NCBI GenBank assembly: GCA_944391485.1
Contig: CALXTQ010000021.1
Location: forward strand, 46,310 to 110,309
Reading direction: 5' to 3'
Length of the DNA stretch: 64,000 bases
Source: an uncultured Alphaproteobacteria bacterium
GTDB lineage: Bacteria; Pseudomonadota; Alphaproteobacteria; RF32; CAG-239
The position numbers were made by a program, and so were the translations under genes. Below, one piece after another: positions 1-9,863 of the stretch; the stretch's first letter is position 1; each line of letters begins with the position of its first letter. The notes below the pieces were generated by a model. It did not search any database, had not been told where the DNA came from, and saw nothing but the letters and a program-made list of their open reading frames with translations.

Positions 1-267
1 TTTCGATTGCATAAAAGCTCGTCTTTCCCAGTGAAACAACGGCGGTACCAAAATTAGGTCTTGAAATTATGCATAAAGTCCTATAAAGAAAACCTAATGC
101 CGATACATAAAAATTCATGCAATTCTTCGTTAGAATATACGATTTGATTTAAAACACAATATGAAAATTTTAAGCATGATTAAGTTTTTTTGCTTCGGTT
201 TTTAAGAGATTGGTAATAAGTGTTTTTTATAATCCAAATAATAGGGTAATTGGGTTAGAGTATCGGG
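1..267. other. AT-rich leader upstream of the amidase gene, no gene recognised
   Basis: No convincing reading frame is visible here on either strand. The stretch is AT-rich with several TATA-like hexamers and lies directly upstream of the amidase start, so it probably holds that gene's promoter. In many alphaproteobacteria the gene next to this amidase is RNase E, transcribed away from it with a long 5' leader, so part of this sequence could be such a leader. That is inference only; no rne coding sequence is in the window. Confidence 0.3.
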
Positions 268-1521
268 ATGAAAGCTGTATTGAAAGAATTTTGCCGTTTT
301 TTCATGCACGGATTTTACGCCGGAGCTGTTTTTCTGTCTGTCCTTGCGCTGTTTTGCTTGGCGTCGTTCGAAGCGGGCGCAGCCGGCATTGGTTCCATGC
401 GCATCGGGCAGGGCGTGGGCAATGTCCGCATCGTTTTTGATGCCGACAGCAGCTTCAGTTATAAGGTTTTTCTGCTCGGCAGCCCCAAAAGACTGGTTAT
501 CGACACTTACGACATCAACGTCAGCCCGAAAATCGAAAAATACAACGACAAAAACAACCTTGTGTCTCAAACGCGTCTTGGTAAGGTCGGCGGCAATGGC
601 ACGCGGATCGTTTTTGATCTGAAAAAGCCTGCCGTTGTTAAAAAGGCGTTCATGCTGCCGCCGCAGTCAAACTTCGGCTGGCGCTTTGTCGTGGATGTCG
701 CTTTGGCCTCCGAACGCGAATTTTCCGCCAAACTGGGCAATGATTATGCCTTTACCAATGACAGCAGCCCCGCCGGAAAATATGCCACCAAGACTTCTCC
801 TGTCAAAAAGGCGGCCAAAAGAAACGACGCCAAAAAAATAATTGTTCTGGACCCGGGGCACGGCGGCCGCGATCCAGGAGCAATCGGCTATTCCGGAGTT
901 TACGAAAAGAACATAACGCTGGCGATGGCCAAGGAAATGAAAAAGATTCTCGAAAAAGAAGGTTATAAAGTGCATCTGACGCGCAGCACCGATATTTTTA
1001 TTCCCTTGCGCGAAAGAGTAAAAATCGCGCGTCGGCATAAGGCGGACCTGTTCTTGTCCATTCATGCGGACAGCGCGGTAAATCGCAGCGCCAAGGGGCT
1101 TTCCGTTTATACATTGTCTGAAAAGGCTTCGGACAAAGAAGCTGCGGCGCTTGCCGAGCGTGAAAACAAAGCCGATGTGATCGGCGGTCTTAATCTGGTG
1201 GAACACTCCAAAGAAGTTTCCGATATTCTGATTAACTTGGCCCAGCGGGAAAGCATGAACCGTTCTTCCGAGTTTGCGACGTTTATGGTTCAGGAAATGC
1301 GCAAGTCAGTGCGTCTTGTTGACAACACCCATCGGTTCGCTGGATTTGCGGTGCTGAAAGCGCCCGATATTCCGTCCGTTCTGCTGGAAATGGGATATTT
1401 GTCAAACCGGACGGAAGAGCGTCTTCTCAAACAGCAGAGCTACCGGAAAAAACTTGCCGTTTCAACCAGCAAGGCCGTAAACAAGTTTTTTGACAATATG
1501 CAGCACGCCTCGATTTTTTAG
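268..1521 (+). CDS. amiC: N-acetylmuramoyl-L-alanine amidase with AMIN domain (AmiC type)
   Basis: A periplasmic zinc amidase that cuts the bond between muramic acid and the stem peptide, used to split the septum at cell division. The 417-residue protein has a long hydrophobic N-terminal signal (about residues 10-35), an AMIN localisation domain (about 40-150), a charged linker and an Amidase_3 domain (about 188-410). Visible zinc ligands are His198 (DPGHGG), Glu213 (YEKN) and His266 (SIHAD). The catalytic Glu374 sits in LLEMGYLSN, so the enzyme looks active. PBP1A and RF2 follow on the same strand, the usual alphaproteobacterial order. The ATG start is the first one that leaves an intact signal peptide; the ribosome site is weak. 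Product assignment is secure; the AmiC label is by architecture. Confidence 0.93.
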   Translation: MKAVLKEFCRFFMHGFYAGAVFLSVLALFCLASFEAGAAGIGSMRIGQGVGNVRIVFDADSSFSYKVFLLGSPKRLVIDTYDINVSPKIEKYNDKNNLVSQTRLGKVGGNGTRIVFDLKKPAVVKKAFMLPPQSNFGWRFVVDVALASEREFSAKLGNDYAFTNDSSPAGKYATKTSPVKKAAKRNDAKKIIVLDPGHGGRDPGAIGYSGVYEKNITLAMAKEMKKILEKEGYKVHLTRSTDIFIPLRERVKIARRHKADLFLSIHADSAVNRSAKGLSVYTLSEKASDKEAAALAERENKADVIGGLNLVEHSKEVSDILINLAQRESMNRSSEFATFMVQEMRKSVRLVDNTHRFAGFAVLKAPDIPSVLLEMGYLSNRTEERLLKQQSYRKKLAVSTSKAVNKFFDNMQHASIF

Positions 1522-1640
1522 GTATTAAGCTGTAAAAGCCAAAATTATTAAAAAAAGTGAAATTTTGCTGTTATATTATAACAAATTGTTATAGATTGCA
1601 GATAACGAAAATTTTTAAATAAGTTTACGGATGTTTTTTT

Positions 1641-4103
1641 ATGTTTAAAACACTGTCCTCTCTGATCAGTACCTTTTTCTTTTTTGCCGTGATTGCCGTC
1701 GTCGTGGTCATCAGCAGCCTGTGGAAATATGCCGGAGAACTGCCGGATTATCATCAGTTGGAAAAGTACGAGCCTCCCGTAACCACGCGTCTGTTTGCCG
1801 GCGATGGTCAGCTGCTTATGGAATATGCCACAGAAAAAAGGCTTTTCGTTCCGGTTGATAAAATACCCGACCTGGTCAAAAACGCCTTTATCGCGGCCGA
1901 AGACAAAAAATTTTATTCTCATGGCGGCATTGATTATGTGGGAATTGTGCGCGCCCTGATCGGCAATATCAAAAACTTCGGTTCCGGCCGCCGCCCGGCG
2001 GGAGCTTCCACAATCACCCAGCAGGTGGCGAAAAACTTTCTGTTAAGCTCGGAACTCTCCTATACCAGAAAAATCAAGGAAGCTATTCTGGCCACCAGAA
2101 TAGAGGATGCTTTTTCCAAGGACCATATTCTGGAGCTTTATCTGAATGAAATTTACCTCGGCAACCGTTCTTACGGTGTGGCAGCAGCGGCGCTGAACTA
2201 TTTCAATAAGTCGCTGAACGAGCTGACACTGGAGGAGGCGGCTTATCTGGCGGCTTTGCCCAAAGGGCCGAATAACTATCATCCCAAAAAGAAATATGAA
2301 GCGGCTGTCGGCCGCCGCAACTGGGTCATCGACAGAATGGTCGAGGACGGATACGTTTCCGCGGAAGACGGCCTTGCCGCCAAGGAAAAACCTTTGGTAA
2401 CGGTTGACCGCAGCAGCGGCTTTTTGAAAGATTCGGAGTATTTCAGCGAAGAAGTGCGCCGCGAAATCAGCGACCAGTTCGGCAATGATGCGCTTTATGA
2501 GGGAGGCCTTATTGTCCGGACAACGCTGGACCCGAAGCTGCAGACAATCGCGACCCGGGTTTTTCATAACGAAGTACAGAATTATGACAGCCGCCACGGC
2601 TGGCGCGGTCCCGTTGCCAATATCGAGCTGACGGACAAATACGAAGACGAACTGGCCAAAATAAAAATGCCCGATGGCGCCGACGACGAATGGGAAAAAG
2701 CCGTCGTGCTGGAAGTAAGAAAAGACAAGGCGGTTATAGAAACGGCGGCTGAAGAGCGCGGCGAAATTCCTCTGGCGCTGTTGGGCTGGGCCAGAAAAAA
2801 TCTTAAAAACCAGGATGTTGGCGGGATACCGAAATCCGTATCCGAGGTTTTGAAAAAAGGCGATGTTGTTTTTGTGGAAAAAGCTGCGGAAAAGGAGATC
2901 AAATCCAAAAAGCTTGCCGAAAATGCCTATCATTTGCGGCAGGTGCCGAATGTCGAGGGCGCTCTGATCGCCATGGATCCCCATACCGGCAGGGTTTTGG
3001 CTGTCGTCGGCGGTTATTCTTTCAAAAAGTCGCAGTTTAATCGGGCCACGCAGGCGCGGCGCCAGACAGGTTCCGCTTTCAAGCCTTTCGTATATCTGAC
3101 GGCGCTTGAAAACGGGTATTCTCCGACGGATCTGATTCTGGACGCGCCTTTTGTGCTTGATCAGGGAGCCGGGCTGCCGAAATGGAAACCTGTCAACTAT
3201 TCAAAGCGTTTTTACGGGTTGATGACGCTGCGTCAGGGAATTGAAAAATCCCGTAACCTGATGACGGTCAGGCTTGCTCAGGATGTTGGCATGGACAAGA
3301 TCTCCGAAATGGCCCGCAAAATCGGAGTAAACGATAATCTTCCCAAGCTTCTTTCCATGTCTCTGGGGGCAGGAGATACCCGGCTGATAGACATGGCCAG
3401 TGCTTACTCCGTTATTGTTAACGGCGGCAAAAAGGTTTCGCCTTACTTTATCGAAAGAATACAGAACCGCAACGGCAAAACGATTTTGAAGCAGGATAAA
3501 CGCAGTTGCGAAAACTGCAATGCGGATAAATGGGACAATCAGGATATTCCGGATCTGAAAGACGCGCGGGAACAGATTGTTGATCCGATGTCGGCCTATC
3601 AGATGACGAGTATTCTTGAGGGTGTGGCCATCCGCGGCACCGGCGCGCGGCTGCGCTATCTGAAAAAGCACTTGGCCGGCAAGACCGGAACATCCAATCA
3701 GAACAAGGACGGCTGGTTCATGGGCTTTTCGCCGGATTTGGTTGTTGGAGTCTACATGGGGTTTGATGAACCCAGAACGCTGGGCCGCCGCGAAACCGGC
3801 GCCGCGGTAGCTCTTCCCGTTTTTTACAATTTTATGAAAGAAGCCCTGGCCAATCAGGCGGACATTCCGTTCCGTATTCCTAACGGAATAAAACTTGTCC
3901 GGATAAATCATCAGACAGGAAAACCTGCGGTGCCGACAGACACGGCGGTTATTCTGGAAGCCCTGAAGCCGGATTTTGATTTTGACAAGAACCGCCAGAA
4001 GGTTATCGGCAGTGACGGCGGCGAAGCGGAGAGCGGAGAACAGGGAGCCCTGTTTGACAGTGCCGACGAAAATGAGGATTTTCAGTTGGGAACACAATAT
4101 TAG
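1641..4103 (+). CDS. mrcA: Penicillin-binding protein 1A, bifunctional transglycosylase/transpeptidase
   Basis: Polymerises lipid II into glycan strands and cross-links them; anchored in the inner membrane with its bulk in the periplasm. At 820 residues it has the normal PBP1A length. An N-terminal membrane segment (about 8-27) is followed by a GT51 domain with catalytic Glu87 in EDKKF, the GASTITQQ motif and the ELYLNEIYLG motif. An OB-like insert typical of PBP1A spans about 315-440. The transpeptidase domain shows Ser478-x-x-Lys481 (SAFK), Ser537-Arg-Asn and Lys681-Thr-Gly-Thr. All active-site motifs are intact. The gene follows the amidase after 119 bases and precedes prfB by 11 bases, so it is probably co-transcribed with RF2. 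Confidence 0.96.
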   Translation: MFKTLSSLISTFFFFAVIAVVVVISSLWKYAGELPDYHQLEKYEPPVTTRLFAGDGQLLMEYATEKRLFVPVDKIPDLVKNAFIAAEDKKFYSHGGIDYVGIVRALIGNIKNFGSGRRPAGASTITQQVAKNFLLSSELSYTRKIKEAILATRIEDAFSKDHILELYLNEIYLGNRSYGVAAAALNYFNKSLNELTLEEAAYLAALPKGPNNYHPKKKYEAAVGRRNWVIDRMVEDGYVSAEDGLAAKEKPLVTVDRSSGFLKDSEYFSEEVRREISDQFGNDALYEGGLIVRTTLDPKLQTIATRVFHNEVQNYDSRHGWRGPVANIELTDKYEDELAKIKMPDGADDEWEKAVVLEVRKDKAVIETAAEERGEIPLALLGWARKNLKNQDVGGIPKSVSEVLKKGDVVFVEKAAEKEIKSKKLAENAYHLRQVPNVEGALIAMDPHTGRVLAVVGGYSFKKSQFNRATQARRQTGSAFKPFVYLTALENGYSPTDLILDAPFVLDQGAGLPKWKPVNYSKRFYGLMTLRQGIEKSRNLMTVRLAQDVGMDKISEMARKIGVNDNLPKLLSMSLGAGDTRLIDMASAYSVIVNGGKKVSPYFIERIQNRNGKTILKQDKRSCENCNADKWDNQDIPDLKDAREQIVDPMSAYQMTSILEGVAIRGTGARLRYLKKHLAGKTGTSNQNKDGWFMGFSPDLVVGVYMGFDEPRTLGRRETGAAVALPVFYNFMKEALANQADIPFRIPNGIKLVRINHQTGKPAVPTDTAVILEALKPDFDFDKNRQKVIGSDGGEAESGEQGALFDSADENEDFQLGTQY

Positions 4104-4114
4104 GATTAAGATAA

Positions 4115-5213
4115 ATGCGTGCAGAACTTTTTGATTTAACTGAAGAAATTAAGCATTCTCTGGAATTGCTGAGGAGGTCTCTTTGACTATGACAATGCGT
4201 TGATACGGCTTGATGAGCTGAATGCCTTGTCGGAGAATCCGAAGCTTTGGGATGATGCGGAAAAAGCTCAGAAACTGATGAGCGAAAAAAACAATCTCGA
4301 ATATTCTCTGAATAATTATAAGGACATGGAAACTTCGCTTTCCGATTTGACGGCTTTGGCGGAGCTTGCTGAAGAGGAAGAGGATGAAGAGGTTTTGGCC
4401 GATGTCGCCAAACAATTGGAAGAGCTGAAAGCCAAAACCAAACTGGGCGAGCTTGAGGCGCTGCTTTCCGGCGAAGTAGACGGCAACGACGCCTATCTGG
4501 AAGTCCATGCCGGCAGCGGCGGAACCGAGGCGCAGGATTGGGCGGAAATGCTCCTGCGGATGTATACCCGCTGGGCGGAGGCGCATCATTATAAGGTTGA
4601 ATATGTTGAGGAGACGGAAGGAGACGTTGCCGGCATCAAGTCCGTAACCGTAAAGATTTCCGGACATAACGCTTACGGATGGCTGAAATCCGAAACCGGC
4701 GTTCACCGGCTGGTGCGTATTTCTCCGTTTGACAGCGCCGGCCGCCGTCATACCAGTTTTGCGTCGGTCGGAGTTTATCCGGTAATCAATGACGAAATAC
4801 AGATTGAAATTAACGAAGCCGACTGTCGCGTGGATACATACCGGGCATCGGGCGCCGGCGGACAGCACATTAACAAAACCGATTCTGCCGTGCGTATAAC
4901 TCACATTCCCACCGGCATTGTCGTTCAGTGCCAGAGCCAGCGTTCCCAGTTCCAAAACCGCGAAAGCGCCTGGAATATGCTGAAAGCCCGACTTTATGAA
5001 ATGGAGCTGAAAAAACGCGAGGCCGAGGCGCAGGGTATTCGCGACGCTCAGGGTGACAACGGCTGGGGATACCAGATTCGTTCCTATGTCCTGCAGCCGT
5101 ACAAAATGGTCAAGGATCTGCGGACGGAAGTCGAAACGTCGGACTGTCGCGCGGTTCTGGACGGCGACATTGATCTGTTTCTTCAGGCATCACTGGCAAA
5201 TAAGGTAGGTTAG
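4115..5213 (+). CDS. prfB: Peptide chain release factor 2, expressed by programmed +1 frameshift
   Basis: RF2 releases finished peptides at UAA and UGA codons on the ribosome. The gene is split over two frames. The zero frame starts at ATG 4115 and reads 23 codons to an in-frame TGA at 4184-4186; the +1 frame continues from GAC at 4185 to the stop at 5211-5213, giving 365 residues, the same length as E. coli RF2. The shift site is the classic one: a Shine-Dalgarno-like AGGAGG (4172-4177), then TCT CTT TGA C. The product carries the SPF stop-codon reading motif (RISPFDSAG) and the GGQ hydrolysis motif at residues 248-250. Low RF2 slows termination at the TGA and favours the shift, so the gene is autoregulated. 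This mechanism is well established in the family. Confidence 0.96.
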
Positions 5214-5214
5214 C

Positions 5215-6054
5215 ATGAAAAAGTTTTTGAAATATTTTTTGGCTGCGGCGGCGTTGGTTTACGCTTTTGTCTGCGCTCTGTTTTATTTTGTTCCGCAGAA
5301 GCTGTTTTATAATCCGACCAAAAGCATGTCCAAGCTGGAAAATGCCCGCTATTATGGGTATCAGGCCGAACAGCTGGAATATGAAGCGGCGGACGGGACA
5401 AAACTTTTTGCCTGGTTTACCAGACCGGAACCGGGGCGGGACATAATCGTGTTTATGCACGGAAATTCTTATAATATTGAAGCCTTTTATCATAAAATGA
5501 TTCCGTTCAAAGAAGCGGGATATGGCACGCTGATGCCGGAATACCGCGGTTTTGGCGGCGTGGACGGCAAAATTACCCAGCAGAATCTGGAGGCGGACGC
5601 TATTGCCGCCGTTAATAAGCTCTGGGAGATGGGATATCTGCATAACCGGATTATTATTTATGGGATGTCTCTCGGCTCCCATATGGCTGTCAACACGGTT
5701 TACGAGCTGCAGAAAAGGCAGCCGTTCGCCGGGCTTGTTCTGGAGGTTCCGTTTGATAGTCTGGTCAATGTCGTCAAAGATATTGTTCCCGTTCCCATGC
5801 CGTTGTCTTTTCTCATGGCGGATCATTACGACAATCTGGAGATGATAGACAAGATAGACGCGCCGGTTCTGATTATGGGCGGGGAAAAAGACGCTCTGGT
5901 TCCCGTCGGGTTGGCAAAAAATTTGTACGAGCATGCTAAACAACCCAAAAAAATGATTATTTATAGCAACGGAGAACACAACAATTTATATAATTTCCGC
6001 AATTATAACGATGTAATGCTGTGGTTGGAGGGAAATGAAAAAGGTATCCAATAG
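5215..6054 (+). CDS. Membrane-anchored alpha/beta hydrolase (BEM46/serine aminopeptidase-like)
   Basis: A 279-residue protein with one N-terminal hydrophobic segment (about 4-24) and an alpha/beta-hydrolase fold behind it. The oxyanion region is FMHGN, the nucleophile elbow is GMSLGS with Ser152, and the rest of the triad is likely Asp226 (GEKDALVP) and His255 (GEHNN). The family contains esterases, lipases and peptidases, and the substrate cannot be read from sequence. The start ATG lies two bases after the prfB stop (TAGC-ATG), so translation is probably coupled to RF2. Its 3' end overlaps the start of the AsmA-like gene by 20 bases, which places it in the same operon. The membrane anchor and the large envelope protein behind it suggest a role at the inner membrane, but this is inference. 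Confidence 0.85.
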   Translation: MKKFLKYFLAAAALVYAFVCALFYFVPQKLFYNPTKSMSKLENARYYGYQAEQLEYEAADGTKLFAWFTRPEPGRDIIVFMHGNSYNIEAFYHKMIPFKEAGYGTLMPEYRGFGGVDGKITQQNLEADAIAAVNKLWEMGYLHNRIIIYGMSLGSHMAVNTVYELQKRQPFAGLVLEVPFDSLVNVVKDIVPVPMPLSFLMADHYDNLEMIDKIDAPVLIMGGEKDALVPVGLAKNLYEHAKQPKKMIIYSNGEHNNLYNFRNYNDVMLWLEGNEKGIQ

Positions 6055-9000
6055 GCTTTACAAAGCCCGGAAAATTATGGATTATACCGGCGTCGTCCTG
6101 CTGGTTCTGCTGCTTGTCTTTATCTGGCAGCTTTACCGTGGGCCGATTGCCGTGCCTTTTTTAAAGCCTTACATCATCAAAGCCCTGAATCATGATGATT
6201 CCGAATATACGGTAACGGTAGACGCGGTGAATCTAGAACTTGTCCGCTCCATCCAGCCGGTAAAGATCATCGCAAATAAGGTGGTATACAGAAAAAACGA
6301 CGGCAGTTTTGTCGTCAATGCGCCTAAAACTTCCGTGTCGTTCAGTCTGCGAGCCTTGCTCCGCGGCGTGATTGCGCCGAGTTCCGTTGAAGTCGACAAG
6401 CCGTCGGTTTACGCTTTTGCTGACTACGGGGTTGAAAAAGACAAAAAATATGAGGTAAATAAACGGAAAATCGAATATTACGTCGATGATTTTGAAGAAT
6501 TTATTGAGCGTTTTAATTCGTCCGACCGTTCCTACCCCGAAAGTTACATCAACGATATCAGCATCCGCAACGCCGAGGTTGAGTTCCATGAGGTGGATCT
6601 GGGGCGCAAGTGGACGTTTTCGGATGTAAACTATCAGTTTGAACGCAATTTTGCCAATATCGAAACCAATTTTAACGCCTTGGTAAATTTTAAAGACAAA
6701 GTATCGACGGTCGGGCTTGAAGCCGAGTATCGCCCGGCGAACAGCAAACTGGCTCTTCGTCTTTATTTTTCGGATCTGGTGCCGGCGGATATCGTCGATT
6801 CTCTGATGGGCAGGCAGCCCAACGAGAATTTTTACGGCATCAATCTTCCTGTCAGCGGCAAAGTGGAAGCTCTGGTCGACTTCGGGGAAATCCTGAAAAA
6901 CAAGGCCGATATTGTCAACAGTCTGGATACGGCGGTCGAAAATATAACGTTTCAGTTTGAAGGCGGGCAGGGAAATATCATGTTTTCGCAGAACGAAGCG
7001 TTTAAATACGATATTTCGTCTTTTCTGCTTGAAGGAAATATTAACGGCGGCATCGACAAGATAAATATTAAAGACGCCGATTTTGACCTTGGCAGCCAGA
7101 AAGCGAAACTGGGGCTTACCGTAAGTGGCATGAAAGATTTCTTTTTTGAAAATTCTCTGAAAAAGCTGAAAATTTCCATGACGGCGGATGTTGGCAGTCT
7201 TAATTTTGACGATCTCAGCAAATACTGGCCCCGTTATGTTGCCGAGGATGCCTGGCTGTGGGTAAAGGACAGTATTTACGGTGGCGAGGTGCAAAACGCG
7301 TCTTTCCGCTTTGATCTCGGATATGACGCCAAGGCAAAAGGGCTGATCCTGGAAAATCTGACCGGACAGGGAATGGTGTCCGATTCCAATCTGAATTATC
7401 TGAAAGGCATGCCGGACATAAAAAACATGTACGGCACGGTTCATTTCTATCCGGACCGTCTTCAGGTAGATGTGGACAAAGGCGTTTCCAACGGTGTTAT
7501 TCTGACCGGCGGATCGGTTCTTCTGTATGACCTTGACAAAGATGATAATTTTGCCGACATCAATCTGGTGGCAAGTTCGTCGATTTCCGATGCCTTGAAG
7601 CTGATAGACAACCCGCCGCTTCATTATACTTCCGAAATGGGAATTAATCCCGATGATATCCGCGGCGATGCCGAAACAACTCTGGGATTGAAATTCGAGT
7701 TGAAAAGCGATCTCAAACCGGAAGAACTCAAGGTTGACGTGAAGTCCGTTTTGACCAACGTGGTTATCCCCGATGTCGTAAAAGGCAAGACGGTCAAGGC
7801 CGACACCATGAATCTGGTGGTAGACAACAACGGCATGTCCGTTATCGGTGAAGCTGATCTGGACGGCATCCCCCTGCGTCTGGTCTGGGACGAAAATTTC
7901 GCCAGCAAGGATTACAAGAGCAAGTATAAAATATCTTTCAAGTTTGACGACGCCGTCAAGAAAAAACTGGGAATAGACATCAGTGTGCTGAATCCTCCAT
8001 ACATTTCCGGTTATGCCGATGTCGAGGCTGAAATAACCAGTTTCAGCGGCGATAAAATGAATATTGATCTCACGGCTGGTCTGAGCAATGCCAAAATAGA
8101 CTTTTCCTGGCTGGGATTTGACAAGCCTCTCAAACAGCGCGGAACCGTAAAGGCACGTCTGACTTTTGACAAGGACAAGCTGACCGGGATCCCCAGCTTC
8201 AGCCTGTCGAAATCGGATTTTAACCTGAACGGCAAAATAAGCTTGGACAAGGACGGTTCCGTCCGCCTGGTGGATATCCTGAATATTAAGGGGCCGAAAA
8301 CCATGGCTAAGGCCAAGATTGAGTTTATCCGCGGCAAAAACGAAAAAGTCAAAATCAACGTTTCGGGAAACAGCTATGATCTGACAGCCTTTTTTGCCGG
8401 CAAGGAAGAAGCGGAAAAGTCCGGAATAAAAAAGAAAAGCGGCCTGAAAAATGTTAAGGACGATGAGGATTTGCAAAATGTCGACAATACGGACATTTAT
8501 ATTGCCGTTAACAATTTATGGACCAATCCGAATGTTCCGATCACCAATTTTGCCGGTTCGGCCTTTTTAAGAAAAGGCGAGGGCGTGAGCGAAGTGCATA
8601 TGGTCGGAAATTACGGCAACAGCAAAGAGGTGCGCATTAATGCCGATTATGTGCCGCGTCCCGGCGGCGAATATCTGCTGTCAGTCAACAGCAACAATGC
8701 CGGCAGCACGCTCAAGGTTTTGCGTATTTATGACTACATGAGCGGCGGCAATCTGGTCATCGAGGCCAGAAGAAACAAAAACAAAGAATTTGTCGGGCAT
8801 GCGAAGATTCGCGATTTCAGCATACACAACACGCCGGTTTTGGCCAAACTGCTGACGGTTGCGTCGCTGAGCGGCATGGTTAATCTTCTGACCGGGGAAG
8901 GGATTGCCTTTTCTCATTTTGACGCACCGTTCGAGTATAAGAACAAAACGCTTTCCGTCAAGGAAGCCAAAGCTTTCGGCAATGTCATGGGAATTACGGC

Positions 9001-9271
9001 AAGCGGTTATTACGACCGCAGATACGAAAATCTGAACCTCAAGGGGCTTATTGCGCCGGCATACAGCATAAATACCTTTATCGGAAAAATTCCGCTGGTC
9101 GGAAATCTTCTGGCCGGCAAAGACGGCACGGTTTTTGCTGCCAATTATACGATAACCGGCGATATCACCAATCCGCAGATTAAGATAAACCCGCTGTCCA
9201 TGCTGAGTCCCGGCTCGCTGAAAGATTTGTTTTCGTCAATATTCGGAGATTCCAATGTCCGCAGAAGATAA
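6035..9271 (+). CDS. Large AsmA-like / DUF3971 (YhdP family) envelope protein
   Basis: A 1078-residue protein with one N-terminal membrane segment (about 17-32) and a very long periplasmic region rich in beta-strand and Asp/Lys/Asn. This is typical of the AsmA-like repeating beta-groove proteins that bridge the inner and outer membranes and move phospholipid. The early part (about 40-560) fits DUF3971. The later part (about 790-1060) fits the AsmA-like C-terminal domain, with the conserved TPVLAKLLTVASLSG stretch near 930. The start ATG at 6035 has a good ribosome site (TTGGAGGGAA) and overlaps the upstream hydrolase gene. Its 3' end overlaps the following HAD-like gene by 17 bases. YhdP-like phospholipid transport is inferred from family, not shown here. 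Confidence 0.87.
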   Translation: MKKVSNRLYKARKIMDYTGVVLLVLLLVFIWQLYRGPIAVPFLKPYIIKALNHDDSEYTVTVDAVNLELVRSIQPVKIIANKVVYRKNDGSFVVNAPKTSVSFSLRALLRGVIAPSSVEVDKPSVYAFADYGVEKDKKYEVNKRKIEYYVDDFEEFIERFNSSDRSYPESYINDISIRNAEVEFHEVDLGRKWTFSDVNYQFERNFANIETNFNALVNFKDKVSTVGLEAEYRPANSKLALRLYFSDLVPADIVDSLMGRQPNENFYGINLPVSGKVEALVDFGEILKNKADIVNSLDTAVENITFQFEGGQGNIMFSQNEAFKYDISSFLLEGNINGGIDKINIKDADFDLGSQKAKLGLTVSGMKDFFFENSLKKLKISMTADVGSLNFDDLSKYWPRYVAEDAWLWVKDSIYGGEVQNASFRFDLGYDAKAKGLILENLTGQGMVSDSNLNYLKGMPDIKNMYGTVHFYPDRLQVDVDKGVSNGVILTGGSVLLYDLDKDDNFADINLVASSSISDALKLIDNPPLHYTSEMGINPDDIRGDAETTLGLKFELKSDLKPEELKVDVKSVLTNVVIPDVVKGKTVKADTMNLVVDNNGMSVIGEADLDGIPLRLVWDENFASKDYKSKYKISFKFDDAVKKKLGIDISVLNPPYISGYADVEAEITSFSGDKMNIDLTAGLSNAKIDFSWLGFDKPLKQRGTVKARLTFDKDKLTGIPSFSLSKSDFNLNGKISLDKDGSVRLVDILNIKGPKTMAKAKIEFIRGKNEKVKINVSGNSYDLTAFFAGKEEAEKSGIKKKSGLKNVKDDEDLQNVDNTDIYIAVNNLWTNPNVPITNFAGSAFLRKGEGVSEVHMVGNYGNSKEVRINADYVPRPGGEYLLSVNSNNAGSTLKVLRIYDYMSGGNLVIEARRNKNKEFVGHAKIRDFSIHNTPVLAKLLTVASLSGMVNLLTGEGIAFSHFDAPFEYKNKTLSVKEAKAFGNVMGITASGYYDRRYENLNLKGLIAPAYSINTFIGKIPLVGNLLAGKDGTVFAANYTITGDITNPQIKINPLSMLSPGSLKDLFSSIFGDSNVRRR

Positions 9272-9767
9272 GATAAAAATAGGTTTGGATTTTCATGGTG
9301 TGATAACCGATAATCCCGAATATTTCAAAGGTTTTGCGGAAGAGGCGCTGGCCCGGGGACATGAGATACACGTCATCAGCGGCGGTCCCAAAAAAACAAT
9401 TGCCGAATTTCTGAAAAAATGGGGCATAAAATATTCCCGTGTTTTTACCATTATCGATTTTTATGATGCCCGCGGACAGGTTACCTTTTTTGAAAACGGC
9501 GAATTTAAAGTTCCTGCCGAGCTTTGGGACAGTGCCAAGGCAAAATACTGCCGGGATAAGCATATTGATATCCACATTGACGATACGGACAGATACAGCG
9601 GCGGTTTTACAACGCCGTTTTGCTTTTATGACGGCCATACCAAACACTGCCGCCTGGCAAACAACACGATGATCAATCTTTCCGACACGCCTGAAGCGGG
9701 GATCCTGGCCATTGAAAAGTTTGTGGCTCTTTTCCGCGGCCAAAACAAGAAGATGCCGGCAGATTAG
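9255..9767 (+). CDS. HAD-superfamily-like protein with altered catalytic motif I
   Basis: A 170-residue protein resembling the HAD phosphatase fold. Motif I reads LDFHGVITD: the nucleophile position is Asp12, but the second Asp of the usual DxD pair is His14. A motif II-like ISGG follows (about residue 42), and an acidic motif IV candidate IDDTDRY sits near 113. The Asp+2 residue normally acts as general acid/base in phosphatases, so this protein may have changed chemistry or a binding role. It starts inside the last codons of the AsmA-like gene and is the final gene of that operon. A related possibility is a 5'-nucleotidase-like or hydrolase-like orphan. The fold call is fairly safe; the substrate is unknown. 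Confidence 0.72.
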   Translation: MSAEDKIKIGLDFHGVITDNPEYFKGFAEEALARGHEIHVISGGPKKTIAEFLKKWGIKYSRVFTIIDFYDARGQVTFFENGEFKVPAELWDSAKAKYCRDKHIDIHIDDTDRYSGGFTTPFCFYDGHTKHCRLANNTMINLSDTPEAGILAIEKFVALFRGQNKKMPAD

Positions 9768-9800
9768 CGGTATAATTGTCGCCGGGTCGGAAAACGCGCC

Positions 9801-9819
9801 AATCAGACGCCTGATTTTT
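9801..9819 (+). terminator. Candidate terminator after the HAD-like gene
   Basis: A six-base-pair hairpin (AATCAG, loop ACGC, CTGATT) runs into a short T tract. It lies 34 bases after the operon's last stop codon. It is weak but well placed. Confidence 0.45.
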
Positions 9820-9863
9820 GCCGCTAATAACAGAAAGGCAAAATCCCGGTGTTTCCGAAATTT

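Noticed and set aside
6233..8476. A 747-codon open frame on the minus strand
   Set aside because: It lies fully inside the AsmA-like gene, shows no domain, and has the Phe/Val/Ile-rich look of an antisense frame.
9764..9828. Inverted repeat ATTAGCGG / CCGCTAAT as an attachment site
   Set aside because: The arms are inverted, not direct, and no copy is found on the right side of the cassette. It is more likely part of the 3' end of the HAD-like gene transcript.
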